Assembly (NCBI GenBank): GCA_945862985.1
Contig: CAMAZF010000014.1
Location: forward strand, 1 to 51,205
Length of the DNA stretch: 51,205 nt
Direction of reading: 5' to 3'
DNA from: Bordetella parapertussis
GTDB lineage: Bacteria; Pseudomonadota; Gammaproteobacteria; Burkholderiales; Burkholderiaceae_A
In this document: positions 1 to 7,801 of the stretch, piece after piece
How positions within the stretch are numbered: position 1 is the stretch's first letter
Layout of the letters: every line of letters begins with the position of its first letter
The notes under the pieces: model-generated
What the model was told of the DNA's origin: nothing
Seen by the model: only the letters and a program-made list of their open reading frames with translations
Databases searched by the model: none
Position numbers and translations under genes: made by a program

Positions 1-468
1 GCGATGAACGGGATCGGTATTCTCGCTGCCGGCATCATCTTGGCCTTCATGATCTTGCCCTTTATCGCAGCAGTGATGCGAGACGTGTTTGAGATCGTGC
101 CCCCCATCCTTCGTGAGTCGGCGTTCGGAGTGGGCTGCACGACCTGGGAAGTGGTTCGTCATGTGGTGCTGCCTTACACATCCACAGGTGTGATTGGCGG
201 CATCATGCTGGGATTGGGTCGCGCACTCGGTGAGACCATGGCGGTCACCTTTGTGATCGGAAACTCTCAGCGGCTACTGACCTCCCTTTTTGCACCGGGC
301 ACATCGATCGCCTCCACCCTCGCCAACGAGTTTGCAGAGGCCGGAGACTTCCACCTCTCCACCCTCTACGCACTGGGCTTCCTGCTCTTCGTGATCACGT
401 TCTTCGTACTCGCTGGCGCCAAGATCCTGATTCTGCGCACCGAGCGGTCCAAGGGCAGCAAGACTTAA
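1..468 (+). CDS. pstC: Phosphate ABC transporter permease PstC, 3' part
   Basis: This is the carboxy-terminal part (155 residues) of PstC, one of the two inner-membrane subunits of the high-affinity phosphate importer PstSCAB. The frame is already open at base 1, so the amino-terminal half lies outside the window and the ATG at base 4 is internal. Visible are hydrophobic segments near residues 5-25, 60-80 and 120-140, the cytoplasmic EAA loop ([15 protein letters not shown]) that docks to the ATPase, and the [13 protein letters not shown] helix typical of PstC. It runs into pstA after 20 bases, and pstB follows, so the three are one operon. The family assignment is firm; only the start is missing. 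Confidence 0.95.
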   Translation, partial: AMNGIGILAAGIILAFMILPFIAAVMRDVFEIVPPILRESAFGVGCTTWEVVRHVVLPYTSTGVIGGIMLGLGRALGETMAVTFVIGNSQRLLTSLFAPGTSIASTLANEFAEAGDFHLSTLYALGFLLFVITFFVLAGAKILILRTERSKGSKT

Positions 469-488
469 TCGCATTCAGAGGACTCGTT

Positions 489-1337
489 ATGGATCAGAAC
501 CTTTATCGCCGTCGCAAGCTGGTCAATCAGGTCGGGCTCACGCTCTCGATGGCTGCAATGGCCCTTGGCCTGTTCGTGCTGCTCTGGATTCTCTTTATTC
601 TTTTCTCGAATGGCTTTGCTGCCCTTGACTGGGCCATGTTTACCCAGTCAACCCCGGCGCCTGGTACTGAGGGAGGAGGGTTGGCGAACGCGATTGTCGG
701 AAGCCTCATGATGGTGTTTGTGACTGCACTGGTCAGCACGCCCATCGGGATCTTTGCTGGCGTCTACCTGGCCGAGTTTGGCGATAACAATAAGGTGGCT
801 GAGGTCACACGCTTCGTGACCGACATCATGCTCTCGGCTCCCTCGATCGTGCTGGGTCTCTTCGTTTACGCGATTCTGGTGGCCCAGGTGAAGCACTTCT
901 CGGGCTGGGCCGGCAGCTTGGCACTCGCGCTGATTGCCATCCCGGTGGTGTTGCGCACCACAGAGAACATGCTGCGTCTGGTGCCTGGAAGCCTTCGTGA
1001 GGCCGCATTTGCCTTGGGAGCTCCCCGCTGGAAAGTGGCGACCTTCGTGACCTTACGCGCGGCCAAGGCGGGTGTCATGACCGGATTGCTGCTCGCGCTG
1101 GCTCGAATCAGTGGTGAGACCGCGCCCCTGTTGTTCACTGCACTGAACAATCAGTTCTTCTCGATGGACATGAACAAGCCCATGGCCAACCTGCCTGTGG
1201 TGATCTTCCAGTTCGCAATGTCCCCCTATGACAACTGGATTCGTCTCGCATGGGGCGGCGCGTTGCTTATCACGCTGACTGTGTTGGTGTTGAACATCGT
1301 AGCCCGCGTGGTATTCCGTGAAAAAGTACAGGCTTAA
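489..1337 (+). CDS. pstA: Phosphate ABC transporter permease PstA
   Basis: PstA is the second membrane subunit of the PstSCAB phosphate importer and forms the translocation channel with PstC. The 282-residue product has the usual family length and about six hydrophobic segments. The first (residues 15-40) is followed by a periplasmic stretch with [17 protein letters not shown]. The EAA loop is [17 protein letters not shown], followed by the [12 protein letters not shown] helix characteristic of PstA. An AGAGG-like ribosome binding site lies seven bases before the ATG. It sits 20 bases after pstC and 18 bases before pstB. Confidence 0.96.
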   Translation: MDQNLYRRRKLVNQVGLTLSMAAMALGLFVLLWILFILFSNGFAALDWAMFTQSTPAPGTEGGGLANAIVGSLMMVFVTALVSTPIGIFAGVYLAEFGDNNKVAEVTRFVTDIMLSAPSIVLGLFVYAILVAQVKHFSGWAGSLALALIAIPVVLRTTENMLRLVPGSLREAAFALGAPRWKVATFVTLRAAKAGVMTGLLLALARISGETAPLLFTALNNQFFSMDMNKPMANLPVVIFQFAMSPYDNWIRLAWGGALLITLTVLVLNIVARVVFREKVQA

Positions 1338-1355
1338 CTCCAAGGACCCTTCCAA

Positions 1356-2129
1356 ATGACGTCAAACGCTCCGCTCAAAAACGCCATCGAAGTTCGGAAT
1401 CTCGACTTTTTCTACGGCAAGTTCCAGGGCCTCAAAAAGGTCAGCCTCGACATTGCTGAGAACAAGGTGACAGCGTTCATCGGTCCTTCGGGCTGCGGCA
1501 AGTCCACGCTGCTGCGTACTTTGAACCGCATGTATAGCCTCTATCCCGGTCAGCGCGCCGAGGGTGAGATCAACCTGTATGGTCAGAATATTCTGAGCTC
1601 CAAGCAGGACCTGAACCTCCTGCGTGCCCAGGTGGGCATGGTGTTCCAGAAGCCCACCCCGTTCCCCATGTCCATCTACGACAACATCGCATTCGGTGTG
1701 AAGCTCTATGAGAACCTGAGCAAGGCAGAGATGGACGAGCGAGTAGAGTGGGCGCTCTCCAAGGCGGCAATCTGGAATGAGGTGAAAGACAAGCTGGGCC
1801 AGAGTGGCCTCTCGCTCTCCGGCGGTCAGCAGCAGCGTCTGTGTATTGCCCGCTCTGTGGCCGTCAAGCCCAAGGTCATTCTGCTCGATGAGCCCACCTC
1901 TGCCTTGGACCCCATTTCAACGGCCAAGGTCGAGGAACTGGTGCATGAGCTCAAGGCCGACTACACCGTGGCCATTGTGACCCACAACATGCAGCAGGCT
2001 GCCCGAGTCTCTGATTTCACAGCCTACATGTACATCGGTGAGCTCGTCGAGTTCGGCAAGACCGACGAGATCTTCATCAAGCCCAAGAAGAAAGAGACCG
2101 AAGACTACATCACGGGTCGCTTCGGCTAA
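1356..2129 (+). CDS. pstB: Phosphate ABC transporter ATP-binding protein PstB
   Basis: PstB is the ATPase that powers phosphate uptake through PstC and PstA at the inner membrane. With PhoU it is also thought to report transporter status to the PhoR sensor. The 257-residue product shows Walker A (GPSGCGKST), the Q-loop in [16 protein letters not shown], the signature [14 protein letters not shown], Walker B ([13 protein letters not shown]) and the switch histidine (IVTHNMQQA). The [11 protein letters not shown] stretch is specific for PstB among ABC ATPases. An AAGGA ribosome binding site precedes the ATG. Three tRNA genes begin 18 bases after the stop, so phoU is not directly next to pstB, as it is in many bacteria. 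Confidence 0.97.
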   Translation: MTSNAPLKNAIEVRNLDFFYGKFQGLKKVSLDIAENKVTAFIGPSGCGKSTLLRTLNRMYSLYPGQRAEGEINLYGQNILSSKQDLNLLRAQVGMVFQKPTPFPMSIYDNIAFGVKLYENLSKAEMDERVEWALSKAAIWNEVKDKLGQSGLSLSGGQQQRLCIARSVAVKPKVILLDEPTSALDPISTAKVEELVHELKADYTVAIVTHNMQQAARVSDFTAYMYIGELVEFGKTDEIFIKPKKKETEDYITGRFG

Positions 2130-2131
2130 GG

Positions 2132-2137
2132 TATACT
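2132..2137 (+). promoter_or_regulatory. Possible -10 element for the tRNA cluster
   Basis: TATACT lies in the 18 bases between the pstB stop and tRNA-Pro, with its end 10 bases before the first tRNA base. That is about where a -10 box should be for a short leader. The -35 region would fall inside the end of pstB and I see no good match there, so this is a weak promoter call; read-through from pst is the alternative. Confidence 0.35.
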
Positions 2138-2147
2138 GCGTGGCTCT

Positions 2148-2224
2148 CGGGGTGTAGCGCAGTCTGGTAGCGCATCTGCTTTGGGAGCAGAGGGTCGGGA
2201 GTTCGAATCTCTCCACCCCGACCA
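2148..2224 (+). tRNA. tRNA-Pro (anticodon TGG)
   Basis: The 77-base cloverleaf closes with acceptor arms CGGGGTG and CACCCCG, discriminator A and an encoded CCA. The anticodon stem TCTGC/GCAGA holds the loop TTTGGGA, giving anticodon TGG. The T arm has the usual GTTCGAATC loop. It is the first of three tRNA genes in a row between pstB and phoU. Confidence 0.95.
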
Positions 2225-2245
2225 TCAACTCAGGTGGGATCGAGA

Positions 2246-2322
2246 CTGCCGGTAGCTCAGTCGGATAGAGCAACAGCCTTCTAAGCTGTGGGTCGGGGGT
2301 TCGATTCCCTCCCGGCAGGCCA
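2246..2322 (+). tRNA. tRNA-Arg (anticodon TCT)
   Basis: The acceptor stem CTGCCGG/CCGGCAG, discriminator G and encoded CCA give a 77-base tRNA. The anticodon stem ACAGC/GCTGT encloses CTTCTAA, so the anticodon is TCT and it reads AGA/AGG arginine codons. The T arm contains GGTTCGATTCC. It lies 21 bases after tRNA-Pro and is probably cotranscribed with it. Confidence 0.95.
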
Positions 2323-2366
2323 GCAAGCCCGCCTCTGAGGAGAAAGTCGTACGAGTGCAGTTCCGT

Positions 2367-2443
2367 GGTGGCCGTAGCTCAGTTGGTAGAGTCCCAGATT
2401 GTGATTCTGGTTGTCGTGGGTTCGAATCCCATCGGTCACCCCA
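2367..2443 (+). tRNA. tRNA-His (anticodon GTG)
   Basis: The sequence closely follows known histidine tRNAs. An extra 5' G (base 2367) can pair with the C discriminator, the hallmark recognised by histidyl-tRNA synthetase. The acceptor GTGGCCG/CGGTCAC has one G-U pair, the anticodon stem CCAGA/TCTGG encloses TTGTGAT (anticodon GTG), and CCA is encoded. Its last eight bases overlap the end of the convergent cysteine-cluster gene. Confidence 0.95.
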
Positions 2444-2834
2444 AATCTCTCCTTAACGGAATGAAGTCGCGGTCGTCCTGTTGGTCGCGCTCAAACTCAA
2501 TAAACTCAAAGTAACCGCAGCGCCTTCCGTTGGGGTACTCCCTGCACACCGAAGGCCTCGCCTCGTAGATGGTGCAGCGACGCGCTTCGGTATCGAAGAA
2601 CTGGCAGATCGTTCCGTAAATGGGGTCTGGCTGATGCTTGAGGATGCGCTCATCAATGGGGTCCTTAGGGTCCTCCCAAACGAATCGCCTGGTAAATCTC
2701 TTTTCAGCCGCCTTCTCGGAGACAGCAAAGTGCTTCGCCAGTCGGGCGATGTCAGTCTCGCTTGTGACAATGCGCGGGTAGGAGCAGCAGTAGCCGGGGC
2801 ATTTGCTGCAGTCGTATTGGTTTTTTTTGCTCAC
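2436..2834 (-). CDS. YkgJ-family cysteine cluster protein
   Basis: This small cytoplasmic protein (about 132 residues) belongs to the YkgJ/UPF0153 family, whose conserved cysteines are thought to bind a metal or Fe-S centre; the biochemical role is not established. Visible are CSKCPGYCC near the start, TICQFFD in the middle and CTIYEARPSVCREYPNGRRC towards the end. I place the start at GTG 2834 (VSKKNQYDC), where relatives usually begin. An ATG at 2861 would add nine residues, but a -10-like TACAAT lies just before it. The stop codon lies inside the tRNA-His gene on the opposite strand. It is divergent from rpiA. Confidence 0.85.
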   Translation of the reverse strand: MSKKNQYDCSKCPGYCCSYPRIVTSETDIARLAKHFAVSEKAAEKRFTRRFVWEDPKDPIDERILKHQPDPIYGTICQFFDTEARRCTIYEARPSVCREYPNGRRCGYFEFIEFERDQQDDRDFIPLRRDLG

Positions 2835-2893
2835 TGGAGTCCCAGAAAAATTTCCCCACATGGGGCGAGTTGATTGTATAGTCCCGCTCCATC

Positions 2894-3571
2894 ATGAATA
2901 TGAATGTCGATCCCCAATCACTCAAAGCCCAGGTGGCTGCCGCAGCCGTGCACGAGGTGCCCGATGGCTGTCTGCTGGGCGTGGGAACCGGCTCTACAGT
3001 GGACCTGTTTATCGATGCCTTGGCCGCGGCCCGAAAGCCCTTGCAGGCGGCTGTTGCCAGTTCTGAGCGTACGCGATTGCGTCTGGAGGGGCACGGCTAC
3101 CAGGTGGTTGAGCTGTCAGACATCGATCGCCCATTGGCGCTTTACGTGGATGGCGCAGACGAGATCGACGCCAGCCTCTGCATGATCAAGGGCGGAGGAG
3201 CAGCACTCACCCGCGAGAAGATTGTGGCAAGTGCCTCGGAGCGCTTCATCTGCATCGTAGACCAATCGAAATGCGTGGAGGTCATGGGCCAGTTTCCGCT
3301 GCCCATCGAGGTCATCACCATGGCCATCAAGCCGGTGTGTTGGGCTCTAGAGGCCATGGGAGGCCGCCCAATCCTTCGGCCTGGCGTGCTCACCGACAAT
3401 GGCCATCCTGTGCTGGATGTGCATGGGCTCAAGCTTGTGAACCCTCTCGACTGGGAGGACCGCCTCAACGCCATTCCGGGTGTGGTCACCAACGGCATTT
3501 TTGCGAGGCAGCGCGCCTCTCTTGCTCTGGTGGCCCGTGCGGACGGCGTCCAGAGGCTGACTCCGCAATAG
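2894..3571 (+). CDS. rpiA: Ribose-5-phosphate isomerase A
   Basis: RpiA interconverts ribose 5-phosphate and ribulose 5-phosphate in the non-oxidative pentose phosphate pathway in the cytoplasm. The 225-residue product has the family length. It shows the phosphate loop VGTGSTVDLFIDAL, the active-site aspartates in YVDGADEID, and the lysine and glutamate in IKGGGAALTREKIVA. Two in-frame ATGs stand at the start (MNMN), the second two codons on, and the choice cannot be settled from sequence. A TATAGT -10-like element at 2877-2882 lies just upstream. It sits between the tRNA cluster and phoU. C-P lyase converts phosphonates into ribose phosphates, so the neighbourhood may matter, but that link is only inferred. 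Confidence 0.96.
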   Translation: MNMNVDPQSLKAQVAAAAVHEVPDGCLLGVGTGSTVDLFIDALAAARKPLQAAVASSERTRLRLEGHGYQVVELSDIDRPLALYVDGADEIDASLCMIKGGGAALTREKIVASASERFICIVDQSKCVEVMGQFPLPIEVITMAIKPVCWALEAMGGRPILRPGVLTDNGHPVLDVHGLKLVNPLDWEDRLNAIPGVVTNGIFARQRASLALVARADGVQRLTPQ

Positions 3572-3663
3572 AAAGCAGCTGGCGTGCGGGGTTGTCATCA
3601 CCCCGTATCAAAACACTGTTAGGGTTTTATTAAATCGTTTTCTATTGCTTGAAGGAGTGCCAC

Positions 3664-4353
3664 ATGAACACCACCAGCCACACCATGGCCCAGTTCGACG
3701 CCGAGCTCGAGGAAGTCCGCACCAAAATTCTGAAGATGGGCGGCTACGTTGAAGAAATGATCAAGCACGCTATTGTGGGGTTTGCCACGGGCAATACGGC
3801 TGAGCTAAAAGATGTCCTCGAGATGGAAAAGCGCGTCAATGCCTCTGAAATCGAGATCGATGACATCTGCAACCACATCATCGCCAAGCGTCAGCCTGCT
3901 GCATCAGACCTACGTTTCTTGGTCGCTTCACTCAAGATGATCCGCGACCTCGAGCGTGCAGGAGACGAGGCTGAGAAGATGGCCAGAATGGCCATTCGAT
4001 TCTACGAGGGCGGCCCCGCCATCTCTCCCCGCATGGACTTCAGCGCCATGTCTACGCACGTGACCAGCATGCTGCATCGTGCTTTGGATGCTTATGCCCG
4101 CGAAGACGAGTCTGTGCTCCAGGGCGTGTTGCACGAAGACAAGATTGTGGACGACCACTTCCGCAATACCATTCGCCTGCTGATCAGCTACGTGCTGGAA
4201 GACTCCCGCACCATCTCTCGCTCCATCGACATGCTTTTTTATGCGAAGGCGATGGAACGCATTGGTGACCACTCCAAGAACATGGCGGAGCACGTGGTAT
4301 ACATGGTCAAGGGGCGCGACGTCCGTCACGCCTCCGGAGGCAGCGCAGAGTAA
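3664..4353 (+). CDS. phoU: Phosphate signalling complex protein PhoU
   Basis: PhoU is a cytoplasmic helical protein that connects the PstSCAB transporter to the PhoR histidine kinase and keeps the Pho regulon off when phosphate is plentiful. The 229-residue product carries the two PhoU repeats, each with its metal-binding signature: RDLERAGDEAEKMA near residue 90 and AMERIGDHSKNMAE near residue 195. The start is fixed by GAAGGAG eight bases before ATG 3664; the frame could extend 15 bases further to a TTG, but that would consume the ribosome binding site. Its terminator lies in the end of the convergent arsC. Confidence 0.97.
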   Translation: MNTTSHTMAQFDAELEEVRTKILKMGGYVEEMIKHAIVGFATGNTAELKDVLEMEKRVNASEIEIDDICNHIIAKRQPAASDLRFLVASLKMIRDLERAGDEAEKMARMAIRFYEGGPAISPRMDFSAMSTHVTSMLHRALDAYAREDESVLQGVLHEDKIVDDHFRNTIRLLISYVLEDSRTISRSIDMLFYAKAMERIGDHSKNMAEHVVYMVKGRDVRHASGGSAE

Positions 4354-4358
4354 TTGCC

Positions 4359-4853
4359 TTAAACCGCCTGCTGGTGCACGTCTTGCAGGCGGTTTCTGAG
4401 CGAGTCTCGGTCGAGGCTCTCGACCGGCAAGTTCAATAGCAGTTCAATTCGTTTGGTCATGCCCACCCAGACGTTGTGGAAGACTCTGCGTTTTTCTTGA
4501 TCTGTGCCTTCTGCCTTCACGGGGTCCTCAAATCCCCAGTGCGCGGAGATGGGCTGCCCTGGCCAGATTGGACATACTTCCCCACGCGCGGAATCGCAGA
4601 CAGTGATCACGAAGTCCATCTGGGGAGCATTCGGCTGCGCAAATTCCTCCCAGCTCTTGGAGCGTAAGTCGGGATGTTGAATGGGCAATGCGTTGATTTT
4701 CTCAAGGGCGAACGGATTGATCTGCCCCAGCGGTGACGAGCCTGCGCTGTATGCCTTGAAGCGGCCCCTAGACAGCGTGTTGGTGAGCACTTCGGCCATG
4801 ATGGAGCGGGCCGAGTTGCCGGTGCAGAGAAAAAGAATGTTGTAGGGCGTCAT
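4359..4853 (-). CDS. arsC: Arsenate reductase ArsC (low-molecular-weight phosphatase fold)
   Basis: The product belongs to the thiol-dependent arsenate reductases built on the low-molecular-weight tyrosine phosphatase fold, which reduce arsenate to arsenite in the cytoplasm. The P-loop CTGNSARS is at residues 10-17, and two further cysteines that could form the redox relay are in VITVCDSARGEVCPIW. HWGFEDPVKAEG supplies the general-acid aspartate region. The 164-residue length is normal. It converges on phoU, and its last 12 codons double as the phoU terminator hairpin. Arsenate enters through phosphate transporters, so the location beside pst/phoU makes sense. A plain protein phosphatase is the less likely alternative. 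Confidence 0.85.
   Translation of the reverse strand: MTPYNILFLCTGNSARSIMAEVLTNTLSRGRFKAYSAGSSPLGQINPFALEKINALPIQHPDLRSKSWEEFAQPNAPQMDFVITVCDSARGEVCPIWPGQPISAHWGFEDPVKAEGTDQEKRRVFHNVWVGMTKRIELLLNLPVESLDRDSLRNRLQDVHQQAV
4361..4395. terminator. Bidirectional hairpin terminator between phoU and arsC
   Basis: A perfect 11-base inverted repeat (AAACCGCCTGC at 4361-4371 and GCAGGCGGTTT at 4385-4395) surrounds a 13-base loop. It starts eight bases after the phoU stop and is wholly inside the 3' coding end of arsC, where it specifies the last residues and part of the stop codon. In the phoU direction the stem ends in TTT, which supports weak rho-independent termination. Confidence 0.6.
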
Positions 4854-4931
4854 GGCGCCAAGCCTCCCGAGTGATGAACCCAGTGAGCTTAGAGATCGAA
4901 CATGACACGCCTATTGAACGCGTGAGTCAGT

Positions 4932-5204
4932 TTATGGTGCTGGAGGAACGTACCCAGAGGCCATATCGGCACCGGCCCCAAAGAAATGCGCCTCCATTTG
5001 TTGCATCAGGTACTTGCGGGCGCGTGCATCTGAAAGATTCAGCCGATACTCGTTGACGAGCATGGTCTGTTGCTTAAGCCAGTCAGCCCAAGCCTCTTTG
5101 GAGACCGACTCGTAGATGCGGCGGCCGAGATCACCGGGTGCAGGGGGGAAGTCGAGGCCGGGGGCCTCTCGCTGGAGTTTGACGCATTGAACGGTGCGAG
5201 ACAT
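4932..5204 (-). CDS. yggX: Fe(2+)-trafficking protein YggX
   Basis: YggX is a small cytoplasmic protein that protects iron-sulfur proteins from oxidative damage and is thought to help move Fe(II). The 90-residue product matches the family over its full length. [20 protein letters not shown] contains the conserved cysteine, followed by [20 protein letters not shown] and the carboxy-terminal [11 protein letters not shown]. It is divergent from crcB, with only 15 bases between the two starts, so their promoters must overlap each other or the coding ends. Confidence 0.95.
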   Translation of the reverse strand: MSRTVQCVKLQREAPGLDFPPAPGDLGRRIYESVSKEAWADWLKQQTMLVNEYRLNLSDARARKYLMQQMEAHFFGAGADMASGYVPPAP

Positions 5205-5219
5205 GGGCTAGAGTATGCC

Positions 5220-5618
5220 ATGGACAAAATCTGGATCCAGGCCGCCCTTGTGGCCTGTGGGGCTGTTCTCGGAGCATGGTTGCGCTGGGGCCTGGGCCTC
5301 GCGCTCAATGGGCTTTTGACAGGCTTTGCGCTGGGAACCTTGGCTGTGAATGTCCTTGGTGGATTCATGGCCGGCGGTCTGTTGGCCTGGGCTGCGAGCA
5401 TGAGTGCTCAGGCCCTGCCAGACTGGGCCCGGCTCCTGATCATGACGGGTTTTCTCGGCAGTCTGACCACCTTTTCCGCGCTGACTGCAGAGATGCTCCC
5501 TCTCGTTCACGCGGGCCGGGTTGTTTGGGCCATGCTTCTTGCTGCACTGCATGTCATTCTGGCCCTGCTTTCGGCGGGAGTTGGATTTTATCTTATTGAT
5601 TTAATGGTAAAAAAGTAA
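5220..5618 (+). CDS. crcB: Fluoride exporter CrcB (Fluc)
   Basis: CrcB forms a dimeric inner-membrane channel that lets toxic fluoride leave the cell. The 132-residue product has four hydrophobic segments and the conserved motifs GAWLRWGLG, TLAVNVLGGF and GFLGSLTTFSALTAE, in which the Asn and Phe residues line the pore. The frame runs further upstream, but homology begins at MDKIWIQAALVACGAVLGA, so ATG 5220 is chosen although no clear ribosome binding site precedes it. There is no room for a fluoride riboswitch in the 15 bases before it. Confidence 0.9.
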   Translation: MDKIWIQAALVACGAVLGAWLRWGLGLALNGLLTGFALGTLAVNVLGGFMAGGLLAWAASMSAQALPDWARLLIMTGFLGSLTTFSALTAEMLPLVHAGRVVWAMLLAALHVILALLSAGVGFYLIDLMVKK

Positions 5619-5635
5619 ATGTTGCAACGCAGCGC

Positions 5636-5664
5636 TTGCGCATGACGCACCGCATCAATATGAT
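5636..5664 (+). promoter_or_regulatory. Sigma-70-type promoter of the phasin gene
   Basis: TTGCGC (5636-5641) and TATGAT (5659-5664) are separated by exactly 17 bases, a near-consensus housekeeping promoter. It lies 47 bases upstream of the phasin start. The stretch around it is rich in TGC/GCA words (GTTGCAACGCAGCGCTTGCGC), and polyhydroxyalkanoate regulators of the PhaR type are known to bind such words; that regulation is only inferred. Confidence 0.6.
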
Positions 5665-5711
5665 TTCTTTCATGTAGTGCCGTTCACCCACCCACACTGA
5701 AAGGAAACGAA

Positions 5712-6290
5712 ATGACCAACACAATGACCCCCGAGCAGTTCATGAACGCAGTGAAGCACTCCCAAGCCGCTATGGTTGAGATGGCTGCCCGCACCCTCGA
5801 GTGCATGGAAAAGCACATGGACCTGAACCTCAAAGCCGCCAAGGCCAACCTGGCTGACGCGACTGAGGCAGCAAACCAGCTCCTCGGCGTGAAAGACGCA
5901 ACGGAGTTTGTCACGGTGTCCCAGTCCATGGCCCAGCCTGGCCTGAGCAAAGCCGCCAGCTACAGCCGTAACGCGTACAACATCAACGCTGAGACCGTTG
6001 GCGAGTTCGCCAAGCTGGTTGAGAGCCGCGTCGAAGAAGCCAACAAGACCATGGCCAACACCATGAACGAGCTGACCAAGAACGCGCCTGCTGGCACCGA
6101 GGGCATGGTTGCCATGATGAAGTCTGCTTTCGCCGCCTCTAACTCTGCTTTCGACGCCATCAACAAGGCTTCCAAGCAAGTGGTTGAGATGGTTGAGGCC
6201 AACGTCGAAGCCGCTGCCAAGGCTGGTGAGGCCGCTGTTGCCAACACCACCCCCAAGGCGCCTGCTCGCCGTCGCGCTTCTGCTGAGTAA
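5712..6290 (+). CDS. Phasin family protein (PHA granule-associated)
   Basis: Phasins coat polyhydroxyalkanoate storage granules and control their size and number. The 192-residue product is almost entirely helical and rich in Ala, Met, Glu and Lys. It has the phasin-2 pattern in residues 5-110 (TPEQFMNAVKHSQAAMVEMA, later SYSRNAYNINAETVGEF) and an alanine-, lysine- and arginine-rich tail (KAPARRRAS). An AAGGAAA ribosome binding site precedes the ATG. It has its own promoter and a strong terminator, so it is probably a single-gene, highly expressed unit. No PHA synthase is in the window. Confidence 0.92.
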   Translation: MTNTMTPEQFMNAVKHSQAAMVEMAARTLECMEKHMDLNLKAAKANLADATEAANQLLGVKDATEFVTVSQSMAQPGLSKAASYSRNAYNINAETVGEFAKLVESRVEEANKTMANTMNELTKNAPAGTEGMVAMMKSAFAASNSAFDAINKASKQVVEMVEANVEAAAKAGEAAVANTTPKAPARRRASAE

Positions 6291-6328
6291 GTTTTAAGGC
6301 GTTCACCGGAACGCCTCTGCTGTGTTCC

Positions 6329-6359
6329 AAGGGCCCCGTTTACGGGGCCCTTTTCTTTT
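6329..6359 (+). terminator. Rho-independent terminator of the phasin gene
   Basis: AAGGGCCCCG and CGGGGCCCTT form a perfect ten-pair stem with a TTTA loop, followed by TTTTCTTTT. A weaker hairpin (GGCGTTC/GAACGCC) precedes it right after the stop codon. It also faces the end of the convergent sbtA-like gene. Confidence 0.9.
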
Positions 6360-6368
6360 GGCGTCCGG

Positions 6369-7328
6369 CTATGAGGCGAGCCACTGCGCCGCTGAGTAAT
6401 AGAGCGGAATACCAAACAAGATGTTGAGCGGGAAGGTGATCCCAAGCGAGAGGCCTACATACACTGCGGGCTCGGCTTCAGGCACCGCTTCCCTGAGGAC
6501 GGCTGGCACAGCAATGTAGCTGGCACTGGCGGCCAACACAGCGAGCAAGGTGCTGTCGCCCAGGTTGAGGCCCGCAAGGCTTGCGAGGCCCAGGGCGATG
6601 GCAGCATGCAGCAAGGGAGCCCCCACGGCGTAGAGCATCAAGGCGGGTGATTGTCCCCTCAGTGCTGGCAGGCTACGAGCAGCCAAGAGGCCCATGTCCA
6701 GCAGGAAGAAGGCCAGCATGCCTTTGAATAAATCTGCCGAGAAAGGCTTCATCGCCGCCTCTCCCTCGGGACCCATGAAGTATCCGATGGCCATGCTGGC
6801 CAGCAAGAGGAGCTGCGCGCCGTCGGTGAAGGATTCGTGTAGAACCCCCAGCAGTCCGCCTTCATGCTGTTGGGTCTGTTGCTCCTTACGCGCAGTGTTC
6901 GCAAGGACCACCGCCAGAATAATGGCTGGCGATTCCATTAGGGCCATGGCCGCCGCCATGTGGCCTCCGTGAGCCACGCCCTGGTTGTCCAGGAACTGGT
7001 TGGCCGTAATGAAGGTGACCGCGCTCACCGAGCCGTAGGTGGCGGCAATGGCCAGAGCGTTGAATGGTCCAGCGACGGGCTTGAGCACCCAGTAGCTGAT
7101 GAGGGGCAGCAGGCTGGCCAGTAAAACGGCGAGGAAGAGACTGGCCCCCACCTCCAGAGTGAATCCCGTTTCAGCCAGGGAAATGCCGCCCTTCAGACCC
7201 AGGGCCATGAGGAGGTACAGGGCCAGGAATCGGCTGATGGCAGGTGGAATTTCGAGGTTCGATCGAACCAAGCCTGCGAACAGGCCAAACACGAAGAAGA
7301 GGACGGCTGGGTCGAGGAGGGCGGTCAC
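6369..7328 (-). CDS. Sodium-dependent bicarbonate transporter SbtA family
   Basis: The product is a 319-residue inner-membrane protein of the SbtA (DUF897) family, best known in cyanobacteria as a high-affinity Na+/HCO3- symporter. About ten hydrophobic segments are visible in two halves. The family motifs include ALYLLMALGLKGG in the first half and AASASYIAVPAVLREAVPEA in the second, with GSVSAVTF in between. It lies six bases downstream of the YkuK-like gene on the same strand, so the two may be cotranscribed. No PII-like SbtB gene is adjacent. In a heterotroph it may feed carboxylases; the transported ion is not certain. Confidence 0.85.
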   Translation of the reverse strand: MTALLDPAVLFFVFGLFAGLVRSNLEIPPAISRFLALYLLMALGLKGGISLAETGFTLEVGASLFLAVLLASLLPLISYWVLKPVAGPFNALAIAATYGSVSAVTFITANQFLDNQGVAHGGHMAAAMALMESPAIILAVVLANTARKEQQTQQHEGGLLGVLHESFTDGAQLLLLASMAIGYFMGPEGEAAMKPFSADLFKGMLAFFLLDMGLLAARSLPALRGQSPALMLYAVGAPLLHAAIALGLASLAGLNLGDSTLLAVLAASASYIAVPAVLREAVPEAEPAVYVGLSLGITFPLNILFGIPLYYSAAQWLAS

Positions 7329-7333
7329 TGACG

Positions 7334-7801
7334 TTAGGCCGCCAGTTCCTTATAGCGATCGGCGGCACAGCTGGCCGCAAACGCGTGAGGTTTAACCCGC
7401 GGCGAGATGTTGCACACGCCGCGAATATACCCGATTGCCTGTTGCACCACACAACTGGACCCACAGGTGGGGTCGGGGTTGAGGTCGAGATGAACCTCTA
7501 CCTCTCGGTGGTCAATGGCCTCAGCCAACCTCAGGTAGAGCTCTGCCACTTTGTAGACTTCGTTCATCAGACGCATCTGGGGACGATCGGCGCGTTGATC
7601 AAAGTCACGCTCACGCGTGGTCTCGCCAAAGAGCTTGCATCCACGGTTACCGTCTATATGCACCACCACTACGAGGGTGTAGTCTGCCATCCAGACCTTG
7701 CCTTGAAGCACGCGGCTGGAATCTGCTCCGATGTAGATGCGTGTGGAAGGCGACTGGGCCGCAATGAAGCGTTTGATGGTCTCGAGATCAAGTCCGCTCA
7801 T
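7334..7801 (-). CDS. YkuK-like ribonuclease H-fold protein (DUF458)
   Basis: This 155-residue cytoplasmic protein matches the YkuK/DUF458 family, which has an RNase H-like fold but no proven activity. The first strand carries an acidic residue in IYIGADSS, and further carboxylates are in EVHLDLNPDP, as expected for a metal-dependent nuclease fold. The conserved ending GYIRGVCNISPRVKPHAFAAS is present. Its ATG overlaps the stop of the preceding small gene by four bases (ATGA), indicating translational coupling, and it is followed six bases later by the SbtA-like gene. Confidence 0.8.
   Translation of the reverse strand: MSGLDLETIKRFIAAQSPSTRIYIGADSSRVLQGKVWMADYTLVVVVHIDGNRGCKLFGETTRERDFDQRADRPQMRLMNEVYKVAELYLRLAEAIDHREVEVHLDLNPDPTCGSSCVVQQAIGYIRGVCNISPRVKPHAFAASCAADRYKELAA

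Noticed and set aside
3587-3605. CGGGGT/ACCCCG hairpin after rpiA
   Set aside because: Six pairs and no T run; too weak to call a terminator.
4905-4925. Possible Pho box upstream of arsC
   Set aside because: Only one good half-site (TGTCAT on the minus strand); the second repeat in 11-base phase is missing.
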